48,429 nt of DNA from an uncultured Lachnospiraceae bacterium (GCA_900555005.1 USJM01000001.1:1-48429), one strand, 5' to 3'; numbered from the stretch's first letter, positions 32,834 to 42,865 are shown. Notes: generated by a model not told the origin, from the sequence alone. Made by a program: numbers and translations.

Positions 32834-35800
32834 AAGAATCGCTGACACCGGACGAGTATAAACAGGCGGAGGCAAGCACGCTGAACGCACACTATACAAG
32901 CCCGGTCGTAATTGATGCAGTGTATGAGGCAATCAGGCGGATGGGATTTTCCGCTGGAAATATCCTGGAGCCTGCGATGGGCGTTGGCAACTTCTTTGGA
33001 AGGCTGCCGGAAAGCATGTCAGGGTCGAGGCTCTATGGTGTCGAGCTTGATTCTATTTCCGGGAGGATTGCAAAAAAGCTGTATCCAGATGCTGATATTG
33101 TAGTTGGCGGGTTTGAGACGACAGGGGAAAGCAATTTTTACGATGTGGCAATCGGGAATGTGCCGTTTGGCAACTATGGTGTGAATGACCCTGAGTTTAA
33201 CCGTTACAGGTTCTCCATACACAACTACTTTTTCGCAAAAGCGCTCGAAGAAGTACGCCCGGGCGGGGTCATCGCGTTTGTGACATCAAGATATACAATG
33301 GATTCGAAATCAATTGACGCGAGGAAGTATATCGCACAGAGGGCGGAACTTTTAGGTGCGATCCGTCTGCCCAACAATGCCTTCAAGCAGAATGCCGGGA
33401 CAGATGTCGTTGCGGACATCATTTTCCTTCAGAAGCGGGAACAGCTTGTGACGGACATCCCTGACTGGGTATACCTGGGCGAAACGAAGAATAACATTCC
33501 CATCAATTCTTACTTTGTAGACCATCCTGGCATGGTACTTGGCGATGTTGTTGCTGAGTCAACACAGTATGGCAGTGATGCTATGACTGTCAGGGCTGTA
33601 CCGGGTGCAGACCTTACAAGGAAGCTGCACGATGCGGTACTTGAAATCAGGGGGACAATCTCTGAGCCAGAAAGGGATTTTACAGAGATAGCAGAAGAGG
33701 GCGAAACGATTCCGGCAGACCCTGACACACCAAATTACTCATATGGAGTGGTAAATGGAGGAATTTATTTCAGGCAGGACTCAAGGATGATCCCTGTCAA
33801 AATCCCGAAGAAGTCTGTTACAGGGATGAAAGCAATGCTGGCGATCAGGAAGGTTATGGATAACCTGATTGAAACGCAGTACCAGTCAGCGACTGCCGAC
33901 ATAGGCAAGGCGCAGAGACTCCTTAACAGCCTCTATGACAGCTTTGTAGGGAAATTCGGAAGGCTGAATGACCGCGCAAATGCACGCCTGATGGAGGACG
34001 ACAGCGCTTATTACAGGCTGTGTTCTCTGGAAATTATGGACGATAAGGGGAACTTTGTCCGGAAGGCGGATATATTCAACAAACGGACGATCAACCCGGC
34101 AAAGGTGATCAACGAAGTCAGTACGCCTACGGAGGCGTTGGCAGTCTCGATCTCTGAACGAGGCCGGGTTGATCTGCCATATATGGCACAGTTACTTGGA
34201 ACGCCGGGAGACTACAGCCGCATTACATCTGAGCTTTCCGGAATCATTTTTCATAAGCCGGAAAAGGTGAACAAACCGGATGAAGGATGGGTAGCGGCCG
34301 ACGAGTACCTTTCTGGAAACGTCCGCGAGAAGCTGAAGGCTGCGAAAGAGGCGCTGCCAGAACACCCGGAGTTGAAAGGAAACGTCGATTCACTCGAAAA
34401 AGTATTGCCAAAGACAATAGAGGCGGCTGATATTGATGTGCGCCTTGGGGCTGTCTGGATTGACCCGAAGTATATCGCCGAGTTTATGTATGAGACGTTT
34501 GATACGCCATATTATGCAAGGTTTACATATGGATTAAGCGAATATAGCCAAAGATATTCAAACAGGAATGCAATCCATGTTACATATTCGGAAGCGCTAA
34601 ACCAATGGTATATCGAGAACAAGTCAGCACCTGGAAGGTATGATGTCAAATCTACAGAGACATGGGGGACAGGGCGGCTGAACGCTTACCAGATCCTTGA
34701 ATATACTCTGAACCTGAAGGATGCCAAAGTGTATGACACGATAGAAGACGAAGAAGGGAACCGCAGGCGCGTACTGAACAAAAAGGAGACGATGCTTGCT
34801 GCCGAAAAACAGCAGAAAATCAAGGATGCATTCAAGGAATGGATATGGAAGGACGAAGAGAGAAGAAACACGCTTGTCACGCTGTATAACGAGAGATTCA
34901 ACTCAGTCAGGCCACGGGAGTACGACGGCAGCAATATCACGTTTGTCGGAATGAATCCGGACATCCAGCTCCGAGAGCATCAGCGGAATGCGATCGCACG
35001 TGTTTTGTATGGTGGTAATACCCTCCTGGCACACGAGGTCGGAGCCGGGAAAACGTTCGAAATGGCTGCGGCGGCGATGGAGAGCAAACGTCTCGGGCTT
35101 TGCCATAAACCGATGTTTGTAGTTCCAAACCATCTGACGTTGCAGTGGGCATCTGAAATTATGAGGCTTTATCCTTCGGCAAAAGTGCTGGTTGCGGATA
35201 AAAAGAGTTTCGAGACAAAAAACAGGAAGAAGTTCTGCGCACGTATCGCAACCGGGGACTGGGATGCAGTTATTATTGGCCACAGCCAGTTTGAACGAAT
35301 CCCCCTTTCGTATGAGAGGCAGGAAAAAGAACTGGAAGGACAGATTGAAATGGTGACAAACGCGCTGGAGGAAGCCCAGGTTCAGCGTGATGGAAGCAGC
35401 CGCTTTACGATCAAAGCGCTCCAGAGGTTCAAAAAGAATCTGGAACTGAAGCTGGACAAGATGGCTGCAAAAGACAAAAAAGACGACGTTATCAACTTCG
35501 AGCACTTGGGTGTCGACAGGCTCTTTGTTGATGAGGCACAGGCATTTAAGAATCTGTTCATTGTTACGAAAATGAATAACGTCGCCGGACTCTCTACAAG
35601 CGAGTCCCAAAGATCCCTGGATATGTACCTGAAGTGCAGGTATATGGATGAGATTACAGGCAGGAAGGGCGTTATATTTGCAACCGGGACGCCGATCAGC
35701 AACTCAATGACAGAGCTATATACGATGATGCGTTACCTCCAGTATGATACTCTACAGAACCTGCATCTTATGAATTTCGATTCCTGGGCATCTACGTTCG

Positions 35801-38268
35801 GGGAGACAACGACGGCGATAGAGCTTGCACCAGAGGGAACAGGATACAGGGCGAGGACAAGATTCTCAAAGTTCTACAACTTGCCGGAGCTGATGAACAT
35901 CTTCAAGGAATGTGCGGATATCAAGACGGCAGACACTCTGAACCTCCCCGTCCCTGAAGCAGAATTTGAAACAGTGTTGGCGCAGCCGTCTGAAATGCAG
36001 AAAAATGCTGTACAGGAGCTTTCAGATCGTGCAGCACAGATCCACAGTGGATTGATAGATCCCCATATTGACAACATGCTCAAGATCACATCCGATGGAA
36101 AGAAGATCGGGCTTGACATGAGGCTCATGAACCCCGACCTGCCGGACGATCCGAACAGCAAAGTGAACATGTGCGTTGATAATGTACACAGGTTATGGGA
36201 AGAAGGAAAAGCTGAACGGCTGACACAGCTTATCTTCTGTGATACATCAACGCCAGGTAAAGGGTTCAATGTCTATTCAGATGTGAAGGAAAAACTGGTG
36301 CAGCGTGGGATACCGGAAAAGGAAATCGCATTTATCCATGATGCTGATACCGAGAAAAAGAAAGATACACTATTTGCGGAGGTCAATACGGGCGCTGTCA
36401 GAATCCTGATGGGGAGTACCCAGAAAATGGGTGCCGGAACGAATGTCCAGACGAGGATGATTGCCGTGCACCATCTGGATATCGGTTGGAGGCCTGCCGA
36501 CCTGACGCAGAGGAACGGACGGCTCATCCGACAGGGCAACATCAATAAGAAAGTATATGTGTTCAATTATGTAACCAATGGGACATTTGATGCCTATCTC
36601 TGGCAGACGCTGGAAAATAAGCAAAAATTCATCAGCCAGATCATGACTTCAAAATCCCCCGTCAGGTACTGCGACGATGTTGATGAGCAATGCCTTTCTT
36701 ATGCAGAAGTAAAGGCGCTGTGCGCTGGAAATCCGAAGATCAAGGAAAAGATGGATCTGGATGTCCAGGTATCAAAGCTCAAGCTTTTAAAAGCCGATTA
36801 CATGAACAGCCGGTTCAGGATGGAAGACCAGCTTTCCAAAGGCATACCGGCAGAAAGGGAAATTGTAAAGGAACGGATTGACGGTATCAAGCAAGATATC
36901 CAGACAGTCCAATCACACCCGGTCGAGGAAGGTGGGTTCTATGGGATTGAAATACTAGGGAAAACATACGACAAGCGTCCAGATGCGGGTGCTGTGCTGA
37001 TCGCAAAGGCAAAAGCAATGCGCAAGGAAGAAGCAGGCGTGGACATGCACCAGACTATTGGAAAGTACAGGGGGTTCAGAGTGGATATCCATTATGAGGC
37101 TGCAGACCGTACTTTCTACGTCAACATGAAGGGTATGCGTTCTCATCTTGTACAGCTTGGCTCGGATCCGACAGGTGTCATCGTAAGGATGGACAACGTG
37201 CTTAAGAGCCTTCCCAAATCTCTGGATACGGAGGAAAGCCGGATGAAAGAGCTTGACCGGAGAGAAGAGGCGATAAGGGAGGAATTGAAGCATCCGTTTG
37301 AAAAAGAAGAAGAGCTGAAGGAAAAGTCAGCCCGACTCGCAGCTCTCAATATAGAACTTGATCTCGACAAGCCACAGGAAGATGCGCAGATCATGGACGA
37401 AGGGGAAGACAGCGAGCCCGAGAGGAAAGAAATGCAATACACAGAGGATACGCAGAAACAGCCTGGCCTGGAAGCCCCGCAGAAGGAAGAACGTGCAGAT
37501 CCTGCATACATCCAGGAAAAAGTAGAGAAATTGACCGAGATGGCAAAAAAGGCTATTGCGGATACATTTTCCAGGAATGCCGGAATCAATTCTGATGCAG
37601 AACGGATCAATTATGAGAAGTGCCACATATACCCATATGTAACAAAAATGCCGCTGACAGCAGCTATCCCGGCACACTATCCGATAGACACTAGAAGCGA
37701 CATGGCGCTGCAGTATGAAATCAGGGGAGAGGACGGGACAACTGAAAGAGTAACGATGAAAAAAATGAATGAACTGAAAATGACCAGACAAGTCCTGTCT
37801 GCCGTGGCAATCAGGAATTATGAAAGGGACTTCACACCAAAATTCATCCCGGTAAATGACATTCCGTCTGAAAACCTTCAGGGCGACATCAAAGTAATAA
37901 AAAATGTATTTGGCGACGTTGATGGCGCGTGTATCATCACGAATAGCAAACTTGAAAACGGCCTTGTAACAGCGATGACATCCGCTGGAAGTGAACTGAT
38001 AAGCAGGTACATCCCGGAAGGGGCATATATTCTTCCGCTTTCGCAGGACTGCGCTGTCGCAGTATCCAGGAATGCCGTATCAGAACAGCTCCTGAAAGAA
38101 AAGATATCGGATTATTCTGATATCGTAGACGGAAAAGACATACCGTCAAAGGAAATCCAAATGTACGACAATAGGTCCGGAATACTTAACTGTAAGGATA
38201 AGAGCTTGGAAGCGTCCAGACAGGAAAACTGTAAGAGCCAGAGGTTTGCAACCGGATACTCAGTCTAA
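32632..38268 (+). CDS. N6-methyltransferase-like and SNF2-type helicase part of the polyvalent protein
   Basis: 1878 residues; the coding frame extends upstream to about 32573. Methylase-like region: SAM motif [13 protein letters not shown] near residue 110 and a motif-IV variant [10 protein letters not shown] near 172 (NVPFG instead of NPPF/Y). Helicase region: Walker A GAGKT near 805, DEAQ box VDEAQAF near 968, GTPISNSM near 1021, and motif [12 protein letters not shown] near 1300. Long C-terminal helical region follows. Such proteins are found in Firmicutes conjugative elements and are thought to modify or manage the entering DNA. A terminator follows at 38288-38336. Confidence 0.9.
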   Translation: MHLGEGGPKTKFRRNIAAIKLLKQIEKEGRAATEEEQEILSMYVGWGGLPDAFDAGKADWSSEYAELKESLTPDEYKQAEASTLNAHYTSPVVIDAVYEAIRRMGFSAGNILEPAMGVGNFFGRLPESMSGSRLYGVELDSISGRIAKKLYPDADIVVGGFETTGESNFYDVAIGNVPFGNYGVNDPEFNRYRFSIHNYFFAKALEEVRPGGVIAFVTSRYTMDSKSIDARKYIAQRAELLGAIRLPNNAFKQNAGTDVVADIIFLQKREQLVTDIPDWVYLGETKNNIPINSYFVDHPGMVLGDVVAESTQYGSDAMTVRAVPGADLTRKLHDAVLEIRGTISEPERDFTEIAEEGETIPADPDTPNYSYGVVNGGIYFRQDSRMIPVKIPKKSVTGMKAMLAIRKVMDNLIETQYQSATADIGKAQRLLNSLYDSFVGKFGRLNDRANARLMEDDSAYYRLCSLEIMDDKGNFVRKADIFNKRTINPAKVINEVSTPTEALAVSISERGRVDLPYMAQLLGTPGDYSRITSELSGIIFHKPEKVNKPDEGWVAADEYLSGNVREKLKAAKEALPEHPELKGNVDSLEKVLPKTIEAADIDVRLGAVWIDPKYIAEFMYETFDTPYYARFTYGLSEYSQRYSNRNAIHVTYSEALNQWYIENKSAPGRYDVKSTETWGTGRLNAYQILEYTLNLKDAKVYDTIEDEEGNRRRVLNKKETMLAAEKQQKIKDAFKEWIWKDEERRNTLVTLYNERFNSVRPREYDGSNITFVGMNPDIQLREHQRNAIARVLYGGNTLLAHEVGAGKTFEMAAAAMESKRLGLCHKPMFVVPNHLTLQWASEIMRLYPSAKVLVADKKSFETKNRKKFCARIATGDWDAVIIGHSQFERIPLSYERQEKELEGQIEMVTNALEEAQVQRDGSSRFTIKALQRFKKNLELKLDKMAAKDKKDDVINFEHLGVDRLFVDEAQAFKNLFIVTKMNNVAGLSTSESQRSLDMYLKCRYMDEITGRKGVIFATGTPISNSMTELYTMMRYLQYDTLQNLHLMNFDSWASTFGETTTAIELAPEGTGYRARTRFSKFYNLPELMNIFKECADIKTADTLNLPVPEAEFETVLAQPSEMQKNAVQELSDRAAQIHSGLIDPHIDNMLKITSDGKKIGLDMRLMNPDLPDDPNSKVNMCVDNVHRLWEEGKAERLTQLIFCDTSTPGKGFNVYSDVKEKLVQRGIPEKEIAFIHDADTEKKKDTLFAEVNTGAVRILMGSTQKMGAGTNVQTRMIAVHHLDIGWRPADLTQRNGRLIRQGNINKKVYVFNYVTNGTFDAYLWQTLENKQKFISQIMTSKSPVRYCDDVDEQCLSYAEVKALCAGNPKIKEKMDLDVQVSKLKLLKADYMNSRFRMEDQLSKGIPAEREIVKERIDGIKQDIQTVQSHPVEEGGFYGIEILGKTYDKRPDAGAVLIAKAKAMRKEEAGVDMHQTIGKYRGFRVDIHYEAADRTFYVNMKGMRSHLVQLGSDPTGVIVRMDNVLKSLPKSLDTEESRMKELDRREEAIREELKHPFEKEEELKEKSARLAALNIELDLDKPQEDAQIMDEGEDSEPERKEMQYTEDTQKQPGLEAPQKEERADPAYIQEKVEKLTEMAKKAIADTFSRNAGINSDAERINYEKCHIYPYVTKMPLTAAIPAHYPIDTRSDMALQYEIRGEDGTTERVTMKKMNELKMTRQVLSAVAIRNYERDFTPKFIPVNDIPSENLQGDIKVIKNVFGDVDGACIITNSKLENGLVTAMTSAGSELISRYIPEGAYILPLSQDCAVAVSRNAVSEQLLKEKISDYSDIVDGKDIPSKEIQMYDNRSGILNCKDKSLEASRQENCKSQRFATGYSV

Positions 38269-38287
38269 ATACAAATCCCAAAAGGAG

Positions 38288-38336
38288 AAAAATGAGGCAG
38301 CCTGCCGCCGGGATGGCGGAGGCCTGCCTCATTTTT
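38288..38336 (+). terminator. Intrinsic terminator after the polyvalent gene
   Basis: Long GC-rich stem from AAAATGAGGCAG to CTGCCTCATTTTT-type pairing, with an inner TGCCGCC/GGCGGA stem around GGGAT and bulges at 38304 and 38323, followed by TTTTT. It is 20 bases after the stop, and no start codon follows within 270 bases, so this one is an ordinary terminator. Confidence 0.85.
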
Positions 38337-38608
38337 CCAAAAGATGGAGAGTGATATAAGGTAAAACGTCAATACTCTTTGAGGGAGGGGCAGCCGGAAT
38401 GGACATCAGATGTATTCCGGCTACCCCGAGCAAAATAGAGAGGGGTCTATGGGGTAGCCCCCTCGCAGAATCATTATCTATCATGGTAATGAAGCCGTCA
38501 AGGTTGCATGAATGCAACCACAGCAACCACAAACCAACCACAAATTGGAACGACAACTTTTGTTGAGCAGGTAGGAGACCAAAGTAAGAAGATCAGGGAG
38601 GACGTGTT
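38337..38608. other. Non-coding structured gap
   Basis: No gene is visible in these 272 bases. They hold two mutually exclusive stem-loops (38387-38461), a small perfect hairpin GGTTGCA-TGAA-TGCAACC at 38502-38519, and three copies of CAACCACA at 38515, 38524 and 38535. A small RNA or a regulatory leader for the small gene and radC-like gene is possible. Confidence 0.55.
38387..38461 (+). promoter_or_regulatory. Two competing stem-loops, possible RNA switch
   Basis: Segment A (38387-38400, GGGGCAGCCGGAAT) pairs with B (38414-38427, ATTCCGGCTACCCC) at 13 of 14 positions. B can instead pair through GGCTACCCC (38419-38427) with C, GGGGTAGCC (38451-38459), at nine of nine positions. Pairing A-B excludes B-C. 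No T-run follows C, so it is not a simple attenuator. Confidence 0.6.
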
Positions 38609-38755
38609 ATGGAAGAAGAGAAAAGCAGTTATTTGATGCAAATTGATGAAGACCAAAGGAAAGAGCGTGAAAACGCGCCCCAAATATCAATGGAGCGGCT
38701 TAAAGAACTGCTTGAAGAGTTTAGCGATGAAGTCATGCTGGAGGTGGAGTTGTGA
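38609..38755 (+). CDS. Small acidic protein, 48 residues, before the RadC-like gene
   Basis: Begins MEEEKSSYLMQIDEDQ and ends EEFSDEVMLEVEL. GGGAGGA lies before the ATG. The stop overlaps the GTG start of the RadC-like gene in the order GTGA, so the two are translationally coupled. Acidic and helical; no family recognised. Confidence 0.65.
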   Translation: MEEEKSSYLMQIDEDQRKERENAPQISMERLKELLEEFSDEVMLEVEL

Positions 38756-39357
38756 AAGGCATAGCAGAAGCGGAAAGAAACGAATATGTTCCGAAATATT
38801 CCACCAGGAAAGGAATTCGACTTGTCCGTGTGAGGCTTGAAAAAGGAGAATACCTGTCAGGCGACCATGCCCTCTATAACAGGGATCAGGTCGCATTGTT
38901 TGCTGCTAAGCAATTCGGGGACATGAACAGAGAATTTTTTATGATTTTTAATATGGATGTAAAAATGCGGGCAATTAACATGAATATATGTTCAGTTGGT
39001 ACTATTGACGCATCCTTTGCACATCCGTCTGAGATATTTAAATCTGCGATATTGAGCAATGCATCGGGCATAATCATGGTGCATAACCATCCTTCCGGAA
39101 TCCTGGAGCCATCAGCGGAAGATATTGCAATCACGAAAAGGATTGCAGAATGTGGGAATCTTATGGGGATCAGGCTGATTGACTCCATAATTGTTCAAAA
39201 TGTGGATGCTTCGAGACCGTTAAGCTACAGCATTGGGGAGAGTAATCCTGAGATTTTGAAGGCAACAGTCTCAGAAAGCAAGCCGAAATATGAAAAATCA
39301 GAATCGATAGGTGATCCAAAAAGAAACTTCGCGCCAAGTTGGCGAAAGGTTAGGTAA
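38752..39357 (+). CDS. RadC-like JAB-domain protein
   Basis: 201 residues. The JAMM metalloprotease-like motif is present: HNHPSG near 110-115 with PSAEDIAITKR after it, and LIDSIIVQ following, as in RadC proteins of mobile elements. The biochemical role is unsettled; such proteins are common in conjugative elements beside ArdC-type proteins. GGAGGTGGAG precedes the GTG start. The last residues (NFAPSWRKVR) are encoded by the fourth dispersed palindrome, so the natural end may once have been earlier. Confidence 0.85.
   Translation: MKGIAEAERNEYVPKYSTRKGIRLVRVRLEKGEYLSGDHALYNRDQVALFAAKQFGDMNREFFMIFNMDVKMRAINMNICSVGTIDASFAHPSEIFKSAILSNASGIIMVHNHPSGILEPSAEDIAITKRIAECGNLMGIRLIDSIIVQNVDASRPLSYSIGESNPEILKATVSESKPKYEKSESIGDPKRNFAPSWRKVR
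39326..39350. repeat. Dispersed 25-nt palindrome, copy 4
   Basis: ACTTCGCGCCAA, G, TTGGCGAAAGGT. It is inside the last codons of the RadC-like gene. The core CGCCAA/TTGGCG is intact while the outer pairs have changed. Confidence 0.85.
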
Positions 39358-39361
39358 TGGG

Positions 39362-39547
39362 ATGAAAACGGCACTCTGCTTTTCCATTTATTCAGCGTCC
39401 ATGGCCTGGTTTTCTTATGTCGTAAAAGATGGAAAGCAAATCACGGGCTGCATGTTTAGTAATGAGGACGCATCATGGCTGCTTCGGGTAATGGCTTATG
39501 CATGCGCTGTTGAGGCTGCCCTGTATGGGATAAAGGCATTGCTTTGA
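39362..39547 (+). CDS. Small membrane protein, function unknown
   Basis: 61 residues from the ATG at 39362. Two hydrophobic helices (about 5-20 and 38-60) flank a polar loop with KDGKQITGCMF. The frame is open upstream but that part runs through the palindrome. It lies 4 bases after the RadC-like gene. No family recognised. Confidence 0.5.
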   Translation: MKTALCFSIYSASMAWFSYVVKDGKQITGCMFSNEDASWLLRVMAYACAVEAALYGIKALL

Positions 39548-39566
39548 ACAAAAAGGAGGCTGGCGC

Positions 39567-40154
39567 ATGGAATGTCCTTATTGTGGCAAAGAAATAGAGG
39601 AAGGGACTATCATCTGCCCCGGATGTTTCCGGCTTATTGCTGATCGGAAAGCAAAACGGATCAAAGCAGATAACAGTCCTGATACTGAAGCTGAATGCAA
39701 TCAAGATGCCATTACACCCTTTGATGCAGGAAGTCAGCGCCTGTATATGAGAAGCACGATATCTGAAAAGGAAAGGATAAAAAAAATCCTGCAAGAAGAG
39801 CAAATGCAAAAGGCGGGGGCGGAATACGGGAACAAAGAAAAAGGGAATGAAGACAAGCCCATAGGGGTACACACCTATCTTATGCTCATGGTTGTGTTCT
39901 CAATACCCATAATCGGATTAATCGTCAATATAGTGGTAGCTGCAAAAGCCAAAAGAAAAAGTCTCAAGAACTTTTCTCTTGCATACATGGTGATGATGGT
40001 ATTGATTGGATCTGTACTGATATTCATTGCAATAGGAATTTATACATCCATGGGAAATGGCATCATTAATAAAGGAATTTTCCCACAGATCATGCAGGCG
40101 GGGGACAGATTTAAAAACATTGAAATGGCAGAGAAAATGAAAATATGGCAGTGA
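39567..40154 (+). CDS. Zinc-ribbon membrane protein, function unknown
   Basis: 195 residues. An N-terminal zinc ribbon has four Cys (CPYCGKEI and CPGC at 3-6 and 18-21), then a charged linker to about 105, two hydrophobic helices (about 108-128 and 138-160) and a short tail. GGAGG precedes the ATG. Its last codons overlap the second copy of the phased promoter block, so the two are selected together there. Confidence 0.75.
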   Translation: MECPYCGKEIEEGTIICPGCFRLIADRKAKRIKADNSPDTEAECNQDAITPFDAGSQRLYMRSTISEKERIKKILQEEQMQKAGAEYGNKEKGNEDKPIGVHTYLMLMVVFSIPIIGLIVNIVVAAKAKRKSLKNFSLAYMVMMVLIGSVLIFIAIGIYTSMGNGIINKGIFPQIMQAGDRFKNIEMAEKMKIWQ

Positions 40155-40210
40155 AAATGCCTGAATGACAGTAAAACCTGTTGAAATGGCATATCCTGCA
40201 ATGCTAGTAT
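40121..40210 (+). promoter_or_regulatory. Promoter with 20-bp phased repeats, copy 2
   Basis: Matches 20411-20500 without gaps. ATGGCA at 40125 and 40145, ATGACA at 40165, AATGGC at 40185; TTGAAA at 40181-40186; TAGTAT at 40205-40210 with TG one base upstream, spacer 18. The left part overlaps the end of the zinc-ribbon gene. Confidence 0.75.
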
Positions 40211-40246
40211 ACAAGATGAAAAGGAAGCAAAATATATAAAATGACG

Positions 40247-40278
40247 AATCCACGATGCACAGGCATTGTGGATTTTTT
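40247..40278 (+). terminator. Leader hairpin with T-run before DUF5688 copy 3
   Basis: Twelve-pair stem AATCCACGATGC / GCATTGTGGATT around ACAG, one G-T pair, then TTTT. It is about 60 bases after the predicted transcription start and 19 bases before the ATG at 40297, the same arrangement as at 20541. Confidence 0.82.
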
Positions 40279-40296
40279 GTTGGTGAAAGGTACGCA

Positions 40297-41736
40297 ATGG
40301 GAAAGATCCAGATATCGGAAACAGAATTTCAAAACATCATTAGGAATAGCATTGTAAAAGATACTGATGCCATAATCCAGTCGATCCTGATCAAAACGCA
40401 GCAAAACGGCAGGGCAGCGATGATCTCATATGCCCCCGGCCATGTATCCGGAAACATTTCAACCGGGTTTATATATACCGTGACAGACCAGCCGATTATT
40501 GTGGGGAAGCGTATGGTATCAGAAGGGAAAACAAAGATACGTCTTGTGGGAAATGTGAATGGGAAAGAATCATTCAGCGCACTACTTGAAGAAAACATGA
40601 TGCCATCGGCGGAAGAGAGGAAGGTAGTAAAAGAATTTATTAAGAAATATTCGCCTGAGGGGATGGCAGAAAAAGCGGTTTATGACAGCACGCTCCTACT
40701 TATAGAAAACCGGATCTATTCTGAAATGGATCCGGAAACGCGGCGGCTATTATGGGAACTTCATACCATGGACGAAAAACAGTTCAGTCGGAAAGCTGCA
40801 TCAGACATTCGGAGGTACCTGCCTTTTGAATGGGGAGATGCTGCTTATATCAATACAGGGACTGTCAAAGGCCCGTCCGGCATGAAACAGTGTGTCATCC
40901 TTGTGCGGATACCTGGACAACAGGAAATAGCAAGTGTAGGTGTGCGCGATTACCAGCTACGGTACAGGAATGACATGATTTCATGGGAAGAAATGATGGA
41001 ATCCATTGCGTCAAAAATAGCAGAAGATGTAGAGCGCAAGTCGGAAAAGGCTGGCTCAGCCAGTATTTTAGAAATAATCAAAGACTTTGAAAAAACAAGA
41101 AGATATGTAATGGTCGATGCGGTCGGTACGACACAGGAACAGGGACTTCTTGAAAAAGTGCCTCACAGGACGCAAGGTGATATCTCCTGTATTTACAGGA
41201 TATTCCCATATACAGGGGAATATATATCAGAAGCATCCTTCATTGTTACGAACAGGTTATTAAAAAGTTACGGGATAACCGAGGAAGAGATTTACAAGGT
41301 TGCGGTGAGAAACAGCCAAATTAGAAGACCGCCAAGGATATATACGGTGCCTGATGTGCTTACAAAGCTTTTTACGAAAGGGCAGAATATCGGCCATAGC
41401 ACATTTGAGGCAATAAGAAGCCAGTCAGAGCCGTACCCATCTGAGTTCTATTCCCTGGAAGATGACTCCCTTTCACATGGGGCGGCTTCGCTTTTTTATC
41501 CGGGGACGCTTGACATGCTGCACGCAAAAATGCCTTCTGGCTACTACCTGTTCCCGGTTACGGATTATGAATGCATATTTGCGTCTAAATCGGCGATTAC
41601 CAAAGAAAAAGTAATTGAGCTTGCGGCTACCCGGTTTCGGGAACTTTCCGAAAGAATGGGGGACGAACATCTGATCTCGCCGAAAGTACATGAGTACGAC
41701 ACGGAGAGAAAGATGTTGGTCTGCATGGAGGATTAG
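40297..41736 (+). CDS. Large DUF5688-type protein, copy 3
   Basis: 479 residues from the ATG at 40297; the frame is open 14 codons further upstream, but that part lies in the hairpin. The N-terminal half (about 1-255) is a domain I do not recognise, with VSGNISTGFIYTVTD. The C-terminal half carries the family motif (VPHRTQGDISCIYRIF near 287, then GAASLFYPG near 395) in the same order as copy 1. No membrane segment. It is followed directly by the HTH-like gene. Confidence 0.78.
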   Translation: MGKIQISETEFQNIIRNSIVKDTDAIIQSILIKTQQNGRAAMISYAPGHVSGNISTGFIYTVTDQPIIVGKRMVSEGKTKIRLVGNVNGKESFSALLEENMMPSAEERKVVKEFIKKYSPEGMAEKAVYDSTLLLIENRIYSEMDPETRRLLWELHTMDEKQFSRKAASDIRRYLPFEWGDAAYINTGTVKGPSGMKQCVILVRIPGQQEIASVGVRDYQLRYRNDMISWEEMMESIASKIAEDVERKSEKAGSASILEIIKDFEKTRRYVMVDAVGTTQEQGLLEKVPHRTQGDISCIYRIFPYTGEYISEASFIVTNRLLKSYGITEEEIYKVAVRNSQIRRPPRIYTVPDVLTKLFTKGQNIGHSTFEAIRSQSEPYPSEFYSLEDDSLSHGAASLFYPGTLDMLHAKMPSGYYLFPVTDYECIFASKSAITKEKVIELAATRFRELSERMGDEHLISPKVHEYDTERKMLVCMED

Positions 41737-41738
41737 TT

Positions 41739-42227
41739 ATGGGAGCATACACGGAAGATATTGCAAATCCAGGGGATTACATAAAGGTATATATGAAAGA
41801 CCCGTCAAATAATGGAATTGAAACGTTTGAAGGATATTTCGTCAGCATATCTATTTCAGTCCATACATGCGAACCTGTGATAGACATCATGAATTATCAG
41901 GAATCCCTTGGGTATGGAGCATGTATCGGGCTTTCTCATATCAGCCGTATAGAAATCCTGAAACATGGGATCATGAACAGAACGCATTCCGGCAAAGTCT
42001 GTCTTGACGAATCAAAAATAAAGCAATTCATAAAAGAAATACCAACAACTGAGAGAACCTTCGCTGCAGTCTGTGGAATTCCATTCAGGGAATTGCAGGG
42101 TTACTTAGAAAGAAAAGTCGTACCAACCGGGATTGCACGCATGATTGCAGCATCACTTGAAGTCCCGATTGAAGAAATTATCACTGCAGAAGCCTCGACA
42201 GGAGATGAAACACATGAAAAATGTTGA
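41739..42227 (+). CDS. Protein with C-terminal helix-turn-helix-like region, possible regulator
   Basis: 162 residues. The first 90 form a beta-rich domain. Residues 93-150 look like an XRE-type helix-turn-helix: TERTFAAVCGIP, then ELQGYLERKVVPTGIARM and SLEVPIEEII. It starts 2 bases after the DUF5688 stop, so the two are one operon. It is the only clear candidate DNA-binding regulator among the cargo genes and could act at the phased promoters (inference). The next gene overlaps its end. Confidence 0.65.
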   Translation: MGAYTEDIANPGDYIKVYMKDPSNNGIETFEGYFVSISISVHTCEPVIDIMNYQESLGYGACIGLSHISRIEILKHGIMNRTHSGKVCLDESKIKQFIKEIPTTERTFAAVCGIPFRELQGYLERKVVPTGIARMIAASLEVPIEEIITAEASTGDETHEKC

Positions 42228-42444
42228 GTATACCTTGTGCGACAGGTGCTGCTTCTGTCCGCTCCCAGGAGCTGAGAAGGAAGTAAAGATATGCCCGTTC
42301 TTTATCCCATTTGAAGAGATCGGGAAAGGGAAAAAGTATTCACCAAGAATGCTTCGCAAGTATGAGGACGCCGGAGGAGATATATTTGACCTGCTTTTCA
42401 ATGATGATAGAGAGGGTTATGAGGCATTCAAAGCAATTTTATGA
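42214..42444 (+). CDS. Small Cys-rich protein
   Basis: 76 residues with CDRCCFCPLPG near 9-19 and another Cys near 28, a possible metal site. AGGAG precedes the ATG. It overlaps the previous gene by 14 bases. The end (LLFNDDREGYEAF) is acidic. No family recognised. Confidence 0.6.
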   Translation: MKNVEYTLCDRCCFCPLPGAEKEVKICPFFIPFEEIGKGKKYSPRMLRKYEDAGGDIFDLLFNDDREGYEAFKAIL

Positions 42445-42461
42445 AAATACATTCCTATGTC

Positions 42462-42490
42462 TTGACAAAACTATGTAGCACATATATTAT
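42462..42490 (+). promoter_or_regulatory. Near-consensus promoter for the broken DUF5688 gene
   Basis: TTGACA at 42462-42467, spacer of 17 bases, TATTAT at 42485-42490. The repeat CAGCT-ACA-CAGCTG at 42499-42512 lies over the predicted transcription start and could be an operator. GGAGG follows before the ATG at 42533. Confidence 0.82.
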
Positions 42491-42532
42491 TTTTATACCA
42501 GCTACACAGCTGAGACAGGGAGGAGGCTGAAA

Positions 42533-42865
42533 ATGGTACTTGATTCTGAAAGATTTGACCATCTGCACTGGCATTTTGTAAATGACAGGATTTTTATAAA
42601 TGCAATCTGCGCAAGCAGCAATCCGGATATCTTGGCAAAATGCCCCCATAAGATTATCGGGGACATCGCAGGAGTGTACGTGATGCCGGCCTATATCGAA
42701 AATGAGCGGAAAATTGTAACCATGACATATGAGTCTATGGAGAGATACGGGCTTGATAAATATGACCTGCATGATCTCGCTGTAAAGAACTCCACAGAGG
42801 TATATCCGATCTGGCAGCCGACGATCTTCGATACGTTAAAGAGACCCAGGGGCGGGACATTGTGA
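42533..42865 (+). CDS. DUF5688-type protein, copy 4, N-terminal part (frame broken)
   Basis: 110 residues with the family motif CPHKIIGDIAGVYVMP and the helix ERYGLDKYDLHDLAVKN, aligned with copy 1. The frame is lost at about 42825-42840, where one missing base moves the sequence to the frame of 42862 (KETQGRDIVKNEPDVYEN). Joined, the protein is about 245 residues, similar to copy 1. It has the strongest promoter in the window upstream. Confidence 0.75.
   Translation: MVLDSERFDHLHWHFVNDRIFINAICASSNPDILAKCPHKIIGDIAGVYVMPAYIENERKIVTMTYESMERYGLDKYDLHDLAVKNSTEVYPIWQPTIFDTLKRPRGGTL

Noticed and set aside
34903..35610. Minus-strand frame of 235 codons inside the helicase region
   Set aside because: The + strand frame carries Walker A and DEAQ motifs here, so the minus frame is a shadow.
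38888..39188. Minus-strand frame opposite the RadC-like gene
   Set aside because: The + strand codes for the JAMM motif here; the minus frame has no ribosome-binding site.
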